From positions 26,740 to 90,739 of the forward strand of contig JALHMR010000020.1 of the NCBI GenBank assembly GCA_022843945.1: DNA of 64,000 nt. The letters run 5' to 3'. The translations under genes and the position numbers were made by a program. Source of the DNA: Rhodospirillaceae bacterium. Lineage in GTDB: Bacteria > Pseudomonadota > Alphaproteobacteria > CACIAM-22H2. The notes beneath the pieces are model-generated. The model did not search any database, was not told the DNA's origin, and saw nothing but the letters and a program-made list of their open reading frames with translations. Shown here in pieces: positions 57,684 to 64,000 of this stretch (within the stretch, counting starts at the first letter, position 1; the number at the start of each line of letters is the position of its first letter).

Positions 57684-57825
57684 ATGCCCGCCCCTCTCCC
57701 TCGCCCCTCTGACCGTGCGGGAGCTGTCGCCGCCGGAGATGATCCGCGTGGCGGCGGAGACGGGCTATGCCAGCGTCGACCTGCGCCTGGCGCCGGCCAC
57801 GCCGACGTGCGGCGCCCGATTGTGA
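57684..57825 (+). pseudogene. 5' fragment of the sugar isomerase gene (left repeat of a cassette)
   Basis: Bases 57684-57809 match 59011-59138, the first about 42 codons of the full isomerase gene, with most codons conserved (SLAPLTVRELSPPEMIRVAA versus SLAHLTVLELSPPAMIRVAA). Two single C losses in C-runs near the start and an early stop (TGA 57823) break it. Orientation is the same as the full copy, so the two frame the intervening toxin-antitoxin genes as direct repeats about 1.3 kb apart. Confidence 0.85.
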
Positions 57826-57855
57826 GGGCGACGCCCAGCCGATATTCTTCTGTGC

Positions 57856-58110
57856 ATGCGCCCCCGCAAGACCTGGGAGAAGATCGCCGCCGGCAGCCGG
57901 AACATCGCCTTCGCCGATTTCGTTCGGCTGATCGAGGCTTTCGGTTTCGAGCATCGCCGAACCACTGGAAGCCACCGGATATTCCGGCACGGCTCGGTCC
58001 CGCGTCCCTTGAGCCTTCAGCCGCGAAACGGCGAGGCCAAGCCTTACCAGGTGGCGCAATTCCTCGAAATGGTGGAAGAATACGGGCTGCGGCTGGAGAG
58101 CGAGAGATGA
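57856..58110 (+). CDS. hicA: HicA-family mRNA interferase
   Basis: 84 residues, ATG 57856. The double-stranded RNA-binding-like fold has the catalytic His in RRTTGSHRIFRHGS (His40). Overlaps hicB by 4 bp (ATGA). In classical pairs the toxin cleaves mRNA until bound by HicB. No good ribosome site is visible before the ATG, which suits low toxin production. Confidence 0.82.
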   Translation: MRPRKTWEKIAAGSRNIAFADFVRLIEAFGFEHRRTTGSHRIFRHGSVPRPLSLQPRNGEAKPYQVAQFLEMVEEYGLRLESER

Positions 58111-58325
58111 AGCGTTATCACATCAACATCTTCTGGTCGGATGCCGACAAGAGCTGGATCGCGGACGTGCCCGATCTCAAATCCTGCTCGGCGTTCGGCG
58201 ATACCCCCGCCGAGGCGCTGGCCGAGGTCGAGAAGGCGATGGAAGGCTGGCTCGCGGTCGCCCGGGAAGACCACCTGCCGATCCCCAAGCCCCGGTACCG
58301 GCCGGCGATCTACGCGGCGGAGTGA
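58107..58325 (+). CDS. hicB: HicB-family antitoxin (short form)
   Basis: 72 residues, HicB-like partial RNase H fold (YHINIFWSDADKSWIADVPD, ALAEVEKAMEGWLAVAREDH). It lacks the C-terminal DNA-binding domain found in longer HicB. Overlaps hicA by 4 bp and the next gene by 4 bp. Neutralises HicA. Confidence 0.82.
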   Translation: MKRYHINIFWSDADKSWIADVPDLKSCSAFGDTPAEALAEVEKAMEGWLAVAREDHLPIPKPRYRPAIYAAE

Positions 58326-58654
58326 TGCCGTGGCGCCGCGGCGGCGAGCCAGCAAGGGCCGGCGCGCCTTCGCCCCGGTGCATCCCGGCGCGGGTGATCC
58401 GGCACGATTACCTGGAGCCGCTCGGCATGAGCCAATACGCGCTGGCCAAGGCGCTCGGCATCACCCAGGCGCGGCTCGGCGAGATCGTCCGCGGCCGGCG
58501 CGCGATCACGCCCGACACCGCGCTGCGCCTGGCGCGCTATTTCCGCACCTCGGCCGAGTTCTGGACCGGGATGCAGGCGCAGTACGACCTCGAGCGAGCC
58601 CGCGATGCGCTGGCGGCGGCGATCGCGCGCGAGGTGACGCCGCGCGCGGCGTGA
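58322..58654 (+). CDS. HigA-family antitoxin, N-terminus likely frameshifted
   Basis: 110 residues. The HTH body RVIRHDYLEPLGMSQYALAK and ALGITQARLGEIVRGRRAIT is HigA/VapI-like. In another frame a more typical start is readable from GTG 58330 (ASKGRRAFAPVHPG); the switch is near 58390 and one extra base there would explain it. As it stands the protein has a non-family N-terminus of about 22 residues. No HigB toxin is adjacent, so it is an orphan or partner of the XRE protein. Confidence 0.7.
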   Translation: MMPWRRGGEPARAGAPSPRCIPARVIRHDYLEPLGMSQYALAKALGITQARLGEIVRGRRAITPDTALRLARYFRTSAEFWTGMQAQYDLERARDALAAAIAREVTPRAA

Positions 58655-58664
58655 AGACAGCACC

Positions 58665-58997
58665 ATGACCACCCGAACCAAGCTAAGAAGCCGTATCCTC
58701 GACACGGTCCACGAGACGGCGCGCGATCTCCACACGGCCGGCTTCATCGACAGGCACCGGATGCGCTGTTACGACGCGCTGTGCCTGGCGCCGGTGCCGG
58801 CCTATTCCAGCCGCAAGATCCGGACCCTGCGCCAGCGCCACCGGATCAGCCAGGCGGTGCTGGCGGCGGTGCTCAACACCAGCCTGTCGACCGTGCGGCA
58901 GTGGGAGATCGGCGCCAAGCGGCCGAGCGGGCCGTCGCTCAAGCTGCTGCATCTCCTCGACCGCAAGGGGCTCGAAGTCCTGGCCGACGCCGACTAG
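58665..58997 (+). CDS. XRE-family HTH regulator (NadS/antitoxin-like)
   Basis: 110 residues. ILDTVHETARDLHTAGFIDR, YSSRKIRTLRQRHRISQAVL and LNTSLSTVRQWEIGAKRPSG show an HTH fold typical of antitoxins paired with RelE-like toxins, but no RelE gene is present. It ends 13 bp before the full isomerase start. Confidence 0.8.
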   Translation: MTTRTKLRSRILDTVHETARDLHTAGFIDRHRMRCYDALCLAPVPAYSSRKIRTLRQRHRISQAVLAAVLNTSLSTVRQWEIGAKRPSGPSLKLLHLLDRKGLEVLADAD

Positions 58998-59010
58998 TGC
59001 CCGACGGCTG

Positions 59011-59814
59011 ATGCCCCGCCCCCTCTCCCTCGCCCATCTGACCGTGCTGGAGCTGTCGCCGCCCGCAATGATCCGCGTGGCGGCTGAGACCGGCTACTCA
59101 AGCGTCGATCTGCGCCTGGCGCCGGCGACGCCGACGGATATCGATTATCCTGTGTTCGGCGACACGCCGATGCGCAGGGAGGTGCTGGCGCTGATCGCGG
59201 ATACGGGCGTCAGTGTCTATGACGTCGAGATCATCCGGCTGACCCGCGAGACCGATGCCGCTGCCTATGAGCGGCTGTTCGAGGCGGCGGCCGTTCTCGG
59301 CGCGCGGCGCTGCAAGGTGATCGGCGTCGACCCGGACGAGGCGCTGATCGCGGACAGGTTCGCGCAGGTTTGCCAGGTCGCCGCCCCCTATCGCCTGACC
59401 GTGGACCTGGAGTTCGTCTCCTTTCTCGGCATCCGCTCCATCGACGCGGCGGCGCGGGTGGTCAAGGCGGCGGGTCAGCCCAACGGCAACCTGCTGGTCG
59501 ATGCGCTGCACCTGTCGCGCTCCGGCGGCACGCCGGCGGACGTGGCGGCGCTGCGTGGCCGGATGATGGGCTATATCCAGCTCTGCGACGCCGTGGCCGC
59601 CGTGCCGCCGGACGACGCGGGCAAGCTGCGGGAGGCGCGCGGCGAACGGCTGGCGCCGGGCGACGGGGCGCTGCCGCTCGCGGCGCTGCTCGAGGCCGTG
59701 CCGGCGCATTTCCCGATCAGCCTCGAAGTGCCGATGCTCGCGACGATGACGGCAGCCGAGCGCGCCAGAAGGTCCATCGAGGGGATGAAGCGGGTGCTGG
59801 CGGGGATGGCGTAG
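59011..59814 (+). CDS. Sugar phosphate isomerase/epimerase-like TIM-barrel protein
   Basis: 267 residues. Xylose-isomerase-like TIM barrel with metal-binding acids in TVDLEFVSFLGIRS, LLVDALHLSRSGGT and FPISLEVPMLATMT. Substrate not determinable. Its first about 42 codons are repeated at 57684, with the toxin-antitoxin cluster between the copies. Confidence 0.85.
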   Translation: MPRPLSLAHLTVLELSPPAMIRVAAETGYSSVDLRLAPATPTDIDYPVFGDTPMRREVLALIADTGVSVYDVEIIRLTRETDAAAYERLFEAAAVLGARRCKVIGVDPDEALIADRFAQVCQVAAPYRLTVDLEFVSFLGIRSIDAAARVVKAAGQPNGNLLVDALHLSRSGGTPADVAALRGRMMGYIQLCDAVAAVPPDDAGKLREARGERLAPGDGALPLAALLEAVPAHFPISLEVPMLATMTAAERARRSIEGMKRVLAGMA

Positions 59815-59827
59815 GCCCTGGCTCCTC

Positions 59828-59905
59828 CGTCATTGCCGGGCTCGACCCGGCAATCCATGGTTCCGCCGGCACGATGGATGCCCGGGTCAAGCCCGGCCAT
59901 GACAG
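59828..59905. repeat. Palindromic intergenic repeat (CGTCATTGCC family)
   Basis: Outer CGTCATTGCC... GGCCATGACA with inner GCCGGGCTCGACCCGGC and GCCCGGGTCAAGCCCGGC. Same layout as 52471 and 63863. The adjoining bases 59906-60023 show nothing else. Confidence 0.75.
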
Positions 59906-60023
59906 ACAAGAACAGGCCCAGGCCGCGCGCGGAGTAGACAAATGTCTATAGACATTTTGAAACCGTGACATCGGGCCGCCCCGTTCCCAGATTCCCTCCC
60001 AGACGTTCCGTCTGGAGGCGGCC

Positions 60024-60863
60024 ATGGCCTGTCATACACGCGAATCGCTGATTGCCCGGCTGCGGGAGATCGCCGCCCGCTCGGGCGGCGGCCATGTCTC
60101 GCGCCTGGCCTTCCAGCGCGAGACCGGGATCAACGAGCGCCACTATCTCCGGCATTTCGGCACCTACAGCGCTTTCGTGCGGGACAGCGGCCTCGAGCCC
60201 TACACCGCCAACCGGCGGGCCAGCGACGACGAGCTGCTGGAGGCGCTGCGCGAGGCCTGGCTGCGCGCCGGCGGGCCGCTGCCGCGCACGGTCTTCGCGC
60301 GGCAGGCGCCGTATCGACTGGGCGCCTACAACCGGCGCTGGGGCCGCTGGTCGGCCGTGCTCGCCGCCTTCCGCGCCTGGCTGCTGCTCCGCCATCCCGA
60401 TTTTCCCCACATCCCGGCGCTGGCCGAGCAGCAGCGCATCGAGCAGGCGCGGACCATCCGCCGGCCGGTAGAAGAGGACCGGCGCTGCGGCGCCGTGCTC
60501 AACTTCCGCGGCCTGCTGCACGCGCCGATGAACGAACAGGGTGTGGTGCTGCTCTTCGGCATGGTGGCGACCGAGCTCGATTTCCTGGTGGAGACCGTGG
60601 GCACGCCGTTCCCGGACTGCGAGGCCAAGCGCCGCGCGCCCGGCGGCGGCTGGCAGCGGCTGCGCATCGAGTTCGAGCACAAGAGCGCCAATTTCGCGGC
60701 GCACGGCCACGACGAGAGCGCCTGCGACCTGATCGTCTGCTGGGAGCACGACTGGCCTGATTGTCCGGTGGAGGTGCTGGAGCTGAAGTCGGTGATCGAG
60801 GGGCTGCGGACAAGAAGGAGTCCTCACCCTGAGGTGCGAGCGTCAGCGAGCCTCGAAGGGTGA
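60024..60863 (+). CDS. Homing-repeat protein with PD-(D/E)XK-like nuclease domain
   Basis: 279 residues. Two homing-endonuclease-associated repeats occupy residues about 10-55 and 70-120 (YLRHFGTYSAFVRDSGL and YNRRWGRWSAVLAAFRAWL). A C-terminal nuclease-like domain follows: IEFEHKSANFAAHGHDESAC, D235 in DLIVCWEHDW, and VEVLELKSV with E253-x-K255. Residues 266-279 (SPHPEVRASASLEG) come from the dispersed repeat at 60821 and are not native. Function is unknown; cleavage or defence is an inference. Confidence 0.75.
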   Translation: MACHTRESLIARLREIAARSGGGHVSRLAFQRETGINERHYLRHFGTYSAFVRDSGLEPYTANRRASDDELLEALREAWLRAGGPLPRTVFARQAPYRLGAYNRRWGRWSAVLAAFRAWLLLRHPDFPHIPALAEQQRIEQARTIRRPVEEDRRCGAVLNFRGLLHAPMNEQGVVLLFGMVATELDFLVETVGTPFPDCEAKRRAPGGGWQRLRIEFEHKSANFAAHGHDESACDLIVCWEHDWPDCPVEVLELKSVIEGLRTRRSPHPEVRASASLEG

Positions 60864-60987
60864 GGAGCGAACCTCGTGCTTCGAGACGCGGCTGCAGACA
60901 GCCGCTCCTCAGCATGAGGTTCGCGATCGTAGGTCGAGGTCGCACCTCAGGGCGAGGTTTTGGCGTGGCCGTCTCGAAGGGTGAGGC
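60821..60987. repeat. Long interspersed repeat (HPEVRAS family), second copy
   Basis: Contains TCCTCACCCTGAGGTGCGAG, AGCGAGCCTCGAAGGGTGAG, CGTGCTTCGAGACGCGGC and a second, partial run of the same units. Same family as 53003-53112. Its left end overlaps the last 43 bp of the nuclease gene. Confidence 0.78.
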
Positions 60988-61006
60988 CGTGATCAAGGAG
61001 AACCCC

Positions 61007-61369
61007 ATGACCGGAAGCGTGGACGCCTATATCGAGGCGCTGCTCGAATTCGAGCGGACGGGACGCTGTTTCACGGAGCTGGTCAACCGCGCCGCGCGCG
61101 TCGTCGAGCAGTGCCGCGAGAGGCCGGAGCGCCTGATGTTCCAGGGCACGGGGATCGGATTTGCCTGGCCCCAAGGGGCCGCCGCGCATGCCGTCATCGT
61201 CCAGGACGGCGAGTGGCCGGAGGCCGTGAAACTGCAACAGGCCCTGGCCGACTGGCACGGCGCCCGGGCGGCGGCGCAGGCGGCGTGGGAGGCGCTGCCC
61301 GACCGGCTGCAGCGCGCCGGGCTACCTCCGCCGCCCGCACCACTGCGCAGCGACGTGTTGCCGGGCTGA
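61007..61369 (+). CDS. Hypothetical protein
   Basis: 120 residues from ATG 61007 (AAGGAG six bases upstream); in-frame codons before that are repeat sequence. Two helical segments (YIEALLEFERTGRCFTELVN, AARVVEQCRERPERLMFQ) then TGIGFAWPQGAAAHAVIVQD. No family recognised. Genes either side are on the same strand. Confidence 0.6.
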   Translation: MTGSVDAYIEALLEFERTGRCFTELVNRAARVVEQCRERPERLMFQGTGIGFAWPQGAAAHAVIVQDGEWPEAVKLQQALADWHGARAAAQAAWEALPDRLQRAGLPPPPAPLRSDVLPG

Positions 61370-61432
61370 GAGCGCACGTTGCCGGCCCCCGCCGCGCTCC
61401 GTACACTGACCGCAGCAAGTGTGGAGACGCGG

Positions 61433-63313
61433 GTGGACCGCAACGTCGAACGCCGTCTGGCGGTGATCCTCGCGGCCGACGTAGCCGGCTACAGCCGGCA
61501 CATGGGCGCCGACGAGGAGGAGGCCGTGCGCGTGCTGCACGGCCACCGCGCGGTGTTTGACGCCGCGATCACCTCGAACCGCGGCCGCATCTTCCACACC
61601 GCCGGCGACAGCGTGCTGGCCGAGTTCGCCGGGCCGGTAGACGCGCTGCGCGCCGCCCTGGCCGGGCAAGAGGCGGTGGCCCGGCGCAATGCCGATCTGC
61701 CGGAGGAGCGGCGCATGCTGTTCCGCGTCGGCCTGCATCTGGGCGACGTCATCGTCCAGGATCAGAACCTGCTCGGCGACGGGGTCAACGTCGCCGCCCG
61801 GCTGGAGGGGATCGCCGAGCCCGGCTCGATCTGCCTGTCGCGCTCGGTCTACGAGCCGGTGCGCGCCGCGCTGCCGCTCGACTATCGCCCGCTGGGCGAG
61901 AAGCGGCTGAAGAACATCCGCGAGCCGGTGACCTGCTACTCGATCGGCGGCACGGCGCGGCGCCCGGTTCCGCGCGTGGCCCTGGCCGCGGCCGGGGCCG
62001 TGCTCGTGGTCCTGCTCGGGGGCGCCGCCTGGATGATGATGCGCCCGGAGGCTCCGGTGCCCGTCGCCGTGGCGCCGGCCGTTCCCGTTGCCACCCCGGC
62101 CGCGACCCCCGTCGAAGACCGGCGCTCGATCGCCGTGCTGCCGTTTGCCAACCAGAGCGGCGACGCGGGCCAGGACTATTTCAGCGACGGCATCACCGAG
62201 GACCTGATCACCGACCTGTCGAAGCTCTCCGGCCTGATGGTCATCGCGCGCAGCTCGACCAGCGGCTATCGCGGCATGACCGTCAACCTGGCGCAGATCG
62301 GCCGCGAGCTCAACGCGCGCTACGTCGTCGAGGGCAGCGTGCGGCGCGCCGGGGACCGGTTGCGCATCACCGCCCAGCTCAACGACGCAACCACCGGCCA
62401 CCAGCTCTGGGCCGAGCGCTACGACCGCGATCTCAAGGACATCTTCGATCTGCAGGACGATGTGCGCCAGAAGATCGTGGCGGCGCTGGCCCTCAAGCTC
62501 TCGCCGAAGGAGAGCGAGATGATGGCCAGGCGCCCCACCAGCAACCTCGAGGCCTACGACGCCTGGGCGCGCGGCCTGCGCTACTCCACCTTCCTGACGC
62601 GCGAGGACAATCTGGAGGCGCGGCGCATGTTCCAGCGCGCCATCGAGATGGATCCCCAGTTCGCCCGCGCCTATGGCTGGATGGCCAACACCTATGGCCT
62701 CGAGGCCGAGATGGGCTGGGCCAACAGCGATCAGGCCCGCATGGCGGCGGCCGAGAATGCCGTGCGCTACGGCGAGCGCGCGGTGGCGCTCGACGACGAC
62801 CTGCCCGAGGCGCGCTGGACCCTGGCGCGGGCCTACGTCATCCGCCAGGAGATGCAGCGCGCCCAGGCCGAGCTGCGCAAGGCCCTGGAGCTCAATCCGA
62901 GCTATGCCGACGGCCATGCCTATTACGCCATGCTCATGGCCTACGAGGGGCGCGCCGCCGAGGGCATGGACCACATCCAGCAGGCGATGCGCTTCAACCC
63001 CCAATTCCCGTTCTGGTACCTGACGCCGCTGGGCAACCTGCAGCTCGTGCTCGGCCGCTACGAGGAGGCCGAGGCGACCTTCCGCAAGCTGCTCGAGCGC
63101 AATCCCAACTGGCAGCAGGGACGCCGGATGCTGATCTCCACCCTGGGCTATCTCGGCAAGGTCGAGGAGGCGCAATGGGAGATCGCCGAGCTCCAGGCCG
63201 CCGGCATCGACTACTCGATCGCCTGGGAGAGCCAGCAGCGCGGGCAGCAGCGCAGCCCGGCCGAGATGGAGCGCGTGTTCCAAGGCCTGCGCAAGGCGGG
63301 CGTGAAGGAATAG
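61433..63313 (+). CDS. Class III cyclase fused to a TolB-like/TPR domain
   Basis: 626 residues from GTG 61433 (GGAG upstream; TTG 61379 is in frame but weak). The cyclase domain (residues about 5-175) has AVILAADVAGYSRHMG (the first metal Asp), HTAGDSVLAEFAG (second Asp) and LLGDGVNVAARLEG. A single membrane helix follows (ALAAAGAVLVVLLGGAAW). The periplasmic or cytosolic remainder has a TolB-like FlgO domain (IAVLPFANQSGDAGQDYFSD) and about four TPRs. Architecture is common in rhizobia and Bradyrhizobium; the signal is unknown. Confidence 0.88.
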   Translation: MDRNVERRLAVILAADVAGYSRHMGADEEEAVRVLHGHRAVFDAAITSNRGRIFHTAGDSVLAEFAGPVDALRAALAGQEAVARRNADLPEERRMLFRVGLHLGDVIVQDQNLLGDGVNVAARLEGIAEPGSICLSRSVYEPVRAALPLDYRPLGEKRLKNIREPVTCYSIGGTARRPVPRVALAAAGAVLVVLLGGAAWMMMRPEAPVPVAVAPAVPVATPAATPVEDRRSIAVLPFANQSGDAGQDYFSDGITEDLITDLSKLSGLMVIARSSTSGYRGMTVNLAQIGRELNARYVVEGSVRRAGDRLRITAQLNDATTGHQLWAERYDRDLKDIFDLQDDVRQKIVAALALKLSPKESEMMARRPTSNLEAYDAWARGLRYSTFLTREDNLEARRMFQRAIEMDPQFARAYGWMANTYGLEAEMGWANSDQARMAAAENAVRYGERAVALDDDLPEARWTLARAYVIRQEMQRAQAELRKALELNPSYADGHAYYAMLMAYEGRAAEGMDHIQQAMRFNPQFPFWYLTPLGNLQLVLGRYEEAEATFRKLLERNPNWQQGRRMLISTLGYLGKVEEAQWEIAELQAAGIDYSIAWESQQRGQQRSPAEMERVFQGLRKAGVKE

Positions 63314-63354
63314 CTCGCTCCCTCTCCGCCTTTCGGAACGGAGAAGGAGCGAGC
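63313..63354. terminator. Long hairpin between convergent genes
   Basis: GCTCGCTCCCTCTCCG (63313-63328) pairs with CGGAGAAGGAGCGAGC (63339-63354), 16-bp arms with one mismatch and a 10-base loop, starting at the cyclase stop codon. No U-tract on either strand; it could act as a bidirectional terminator or mRNA end. Confidence 0.55.
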
Positions 63355-63401
63355 GTCAGCGGGCGGTGGAGGGTGAGGGGGACACCCCCGCCCGCTTACT
63401 C

Positions 63402-63731
63402 TCAATCGAAATGCAGCGGGATCACCACGGTCAGGCCCGACGGCTGCGGCGGGTGGTAGTAGACCGGGCGCGGCGGGACGTAATAGACCGGCGGCGGCGC
63501 GTAGTAGACCGGCCCCGACCAGTAGGAATGGCCGTGCCCGTGACGCTTATGGTGGCCATGATGCTTGCCGGGATGGCCACCATGATAGTAGCCGTGCCCG
63601 CCGCGGTGCTTGTCGTTGTCGGCCCTGGCCGGCGAGGCGGCGAAGATGGCGGCGGCGGCCAACGCCACGGCGCCGATCGTCCAGCCGATCATCGGGCGCT
63701 TGCTCTCGATACGGGTCACGGCGGTGCTCAT
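63402..63731 (-). CDS. Small His/Pro/Tyr-rich membrane or secreted protein
   Basis: 109 residues from ATG 63731 (AAGGAGG upstream). A hydrophobic segment (IGWTIGAVALAAAAIFAASP) precedes a His-rich stretch (HRGGHGYYHGGHPGKHHGHH) and a Pro/Tyr repeat (YYAPPPVYYVPPRPVYYHPP). His-rich sequence can bind metals, but no role is established. An alternative upstream start is not supported by a ribosome site. Confidence 0.72.
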   Translation of the reverse strand: MSTAVTRIESKRPMIGWTIGAVALAAAAIFAASPARADNDKHRGGHGYYHGGHPGKHHGHHKRHGHGHSYWSGPVYYAPPPVYYVPPRPVYYHPPQPSGLTVVIPLHFD

Positions 63732-63862
63732 AAGGCCTCCTTGGCAACCCCGGAGTGGGGCTCGGCCGGACAACGGCCAAGGCTGCAATCCTAGTCCCGC
63801 TCTTTCGGGGTGCCGGATTCCCGCTGCCGCAATCCAGTCACAATTGGCGCCGCCCCCTCTAA

Positions 63863-63918
63863 TCGTCACCCCGGGCTTGACCCGGGGTCCATCTGTCCGC
63901 TGGCACCATGGACCCCTG
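63863..63918. repeat. Palindromic intergenic repeat (CGTCACCCC family), interrupted
   Basis: CGTCACCCCGGGCTTGACCC-GGGGTCCAT, then ATGGACCCCTG. The expected matching arm is cut off after ATGGACCCCTG at 63918. A 10-bp TGGACCCCTG recurs at 63970-63979. Same family as 52471 and 59828. Confidence 0.65.
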
Positions 63919-63932
63919 TATATGAACCGCCG

Positions 63933-63949
63933 GCACGTTGGTAACGTGC
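63933..63949. repeat. Palindrome inside a 51-bp insertion
   Basis: GCACGTT-GGT-AACGTGC, perfect 7-bp arms. It sits within 63919-63969, which is flanked by TGGACCCCTG at 63909-63918 and 63970-63979. The window ends at 64000 without a further gene start. Confidence 0.5.
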
Positions 63950-64000
63950 TCGAGCGGCACGGAGCCCGTTGGACCCCTGCTCTGCGGTGTGAGGCCGTAG

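Overview
The window is G+C-rich bacterial chromosome that looks alphaproteobacterial (Rhodospirillales, Reyranella or Bradyrhizobium-like; genus not resolvable). Pointers are the his gene order, a coxCMSLDEF cluster ordered as in carboxidotrophic alphaproteobacteria, a DUF1272 protein, a PAS_5-type domain and several families of intergenic palindromic repeats. No rRNA, tRNA, CRISPR array, transposase or integrase was found.

0-6 kb: 3' end of gshB (cut by the window edge), an extensin-like lipoprotein, a flavin-dependent oxidoreductase plus MarR regulator behind a readable promoter/operator, a frameshifted cupin gene, small membrane and basic proteins, and full-length yifB/comM. 6-14.3 kb: a complete minus-strand coxC-M-S-L-D-E-F cluster for form I aerobic CO dehydrogenase (active-site AYRCSFR in CoxL). 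It lies between full-length yifB and a second, truncated yifB 3' end, and a 21-bp motif (19/21 identical) sits at both inner edges, so it looks like an integrated cassette.

15-24.5 kb: an outer-membrane beta-barrel, a four-gene envelope operon (YqjD/YqjE/DUF3618-like plus YihY), a receiver-like protein, a thioesterase, DUF1272, a glycosyltransferase, a class III cyclase, a HIT protein and a histidine phosphatase. 24.5-30.3 kb: a TRAP transporter with an alpha/beta hydrolase, facing an SDR dehydrogenase and a PEP-mutase/isocitrate-lyase family enzyme; together these look like a small-molecule uptake and catabolism locus. 30-44 kb: lon, a frameshifted hydrolase, a SEL1-repeat protein, a structured intergenic region with an orphan terminator, an RND efflux adaptor/pump pair, a PAS-ECF sigma fusion, a LysR regulator and a sensor kinase.

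44-53.8 kb: histidine biosynthesis (hisB, DUF2628, hisH, hisA ... hisF, hisE, hinT) on the minus strand, split by a DMT exporter, a 1238-residue multi-PAS kinase, a lone receiver and a 52-codon reading frame. 53.9-56.8 kb: a visibly A+T-richer island with an HNH endonuclease gene and an operon of an ASCH protein plus a PIN-GNAT-PUA/EVE-like fusion; this is the best candidate for an undescribed toxin or defence system. 57-64 kb: xthA, then a toxin-antitoxin cluster (hicA, hicB, a higA-like gene, an XRE gene) bounded by a partial copy and the full copy of a sugar-isomerase gene, a homing-repeat nuclease whose C-terminus is written by a dispersed repeat, a cyclase-TPR protein, and a small His/Pro/Tyr-rich protein.

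Two cassettes (cox and toxin-antitoxin) bounded by partial duplications of the neighbouring housekeeping gene form the main structural theme.
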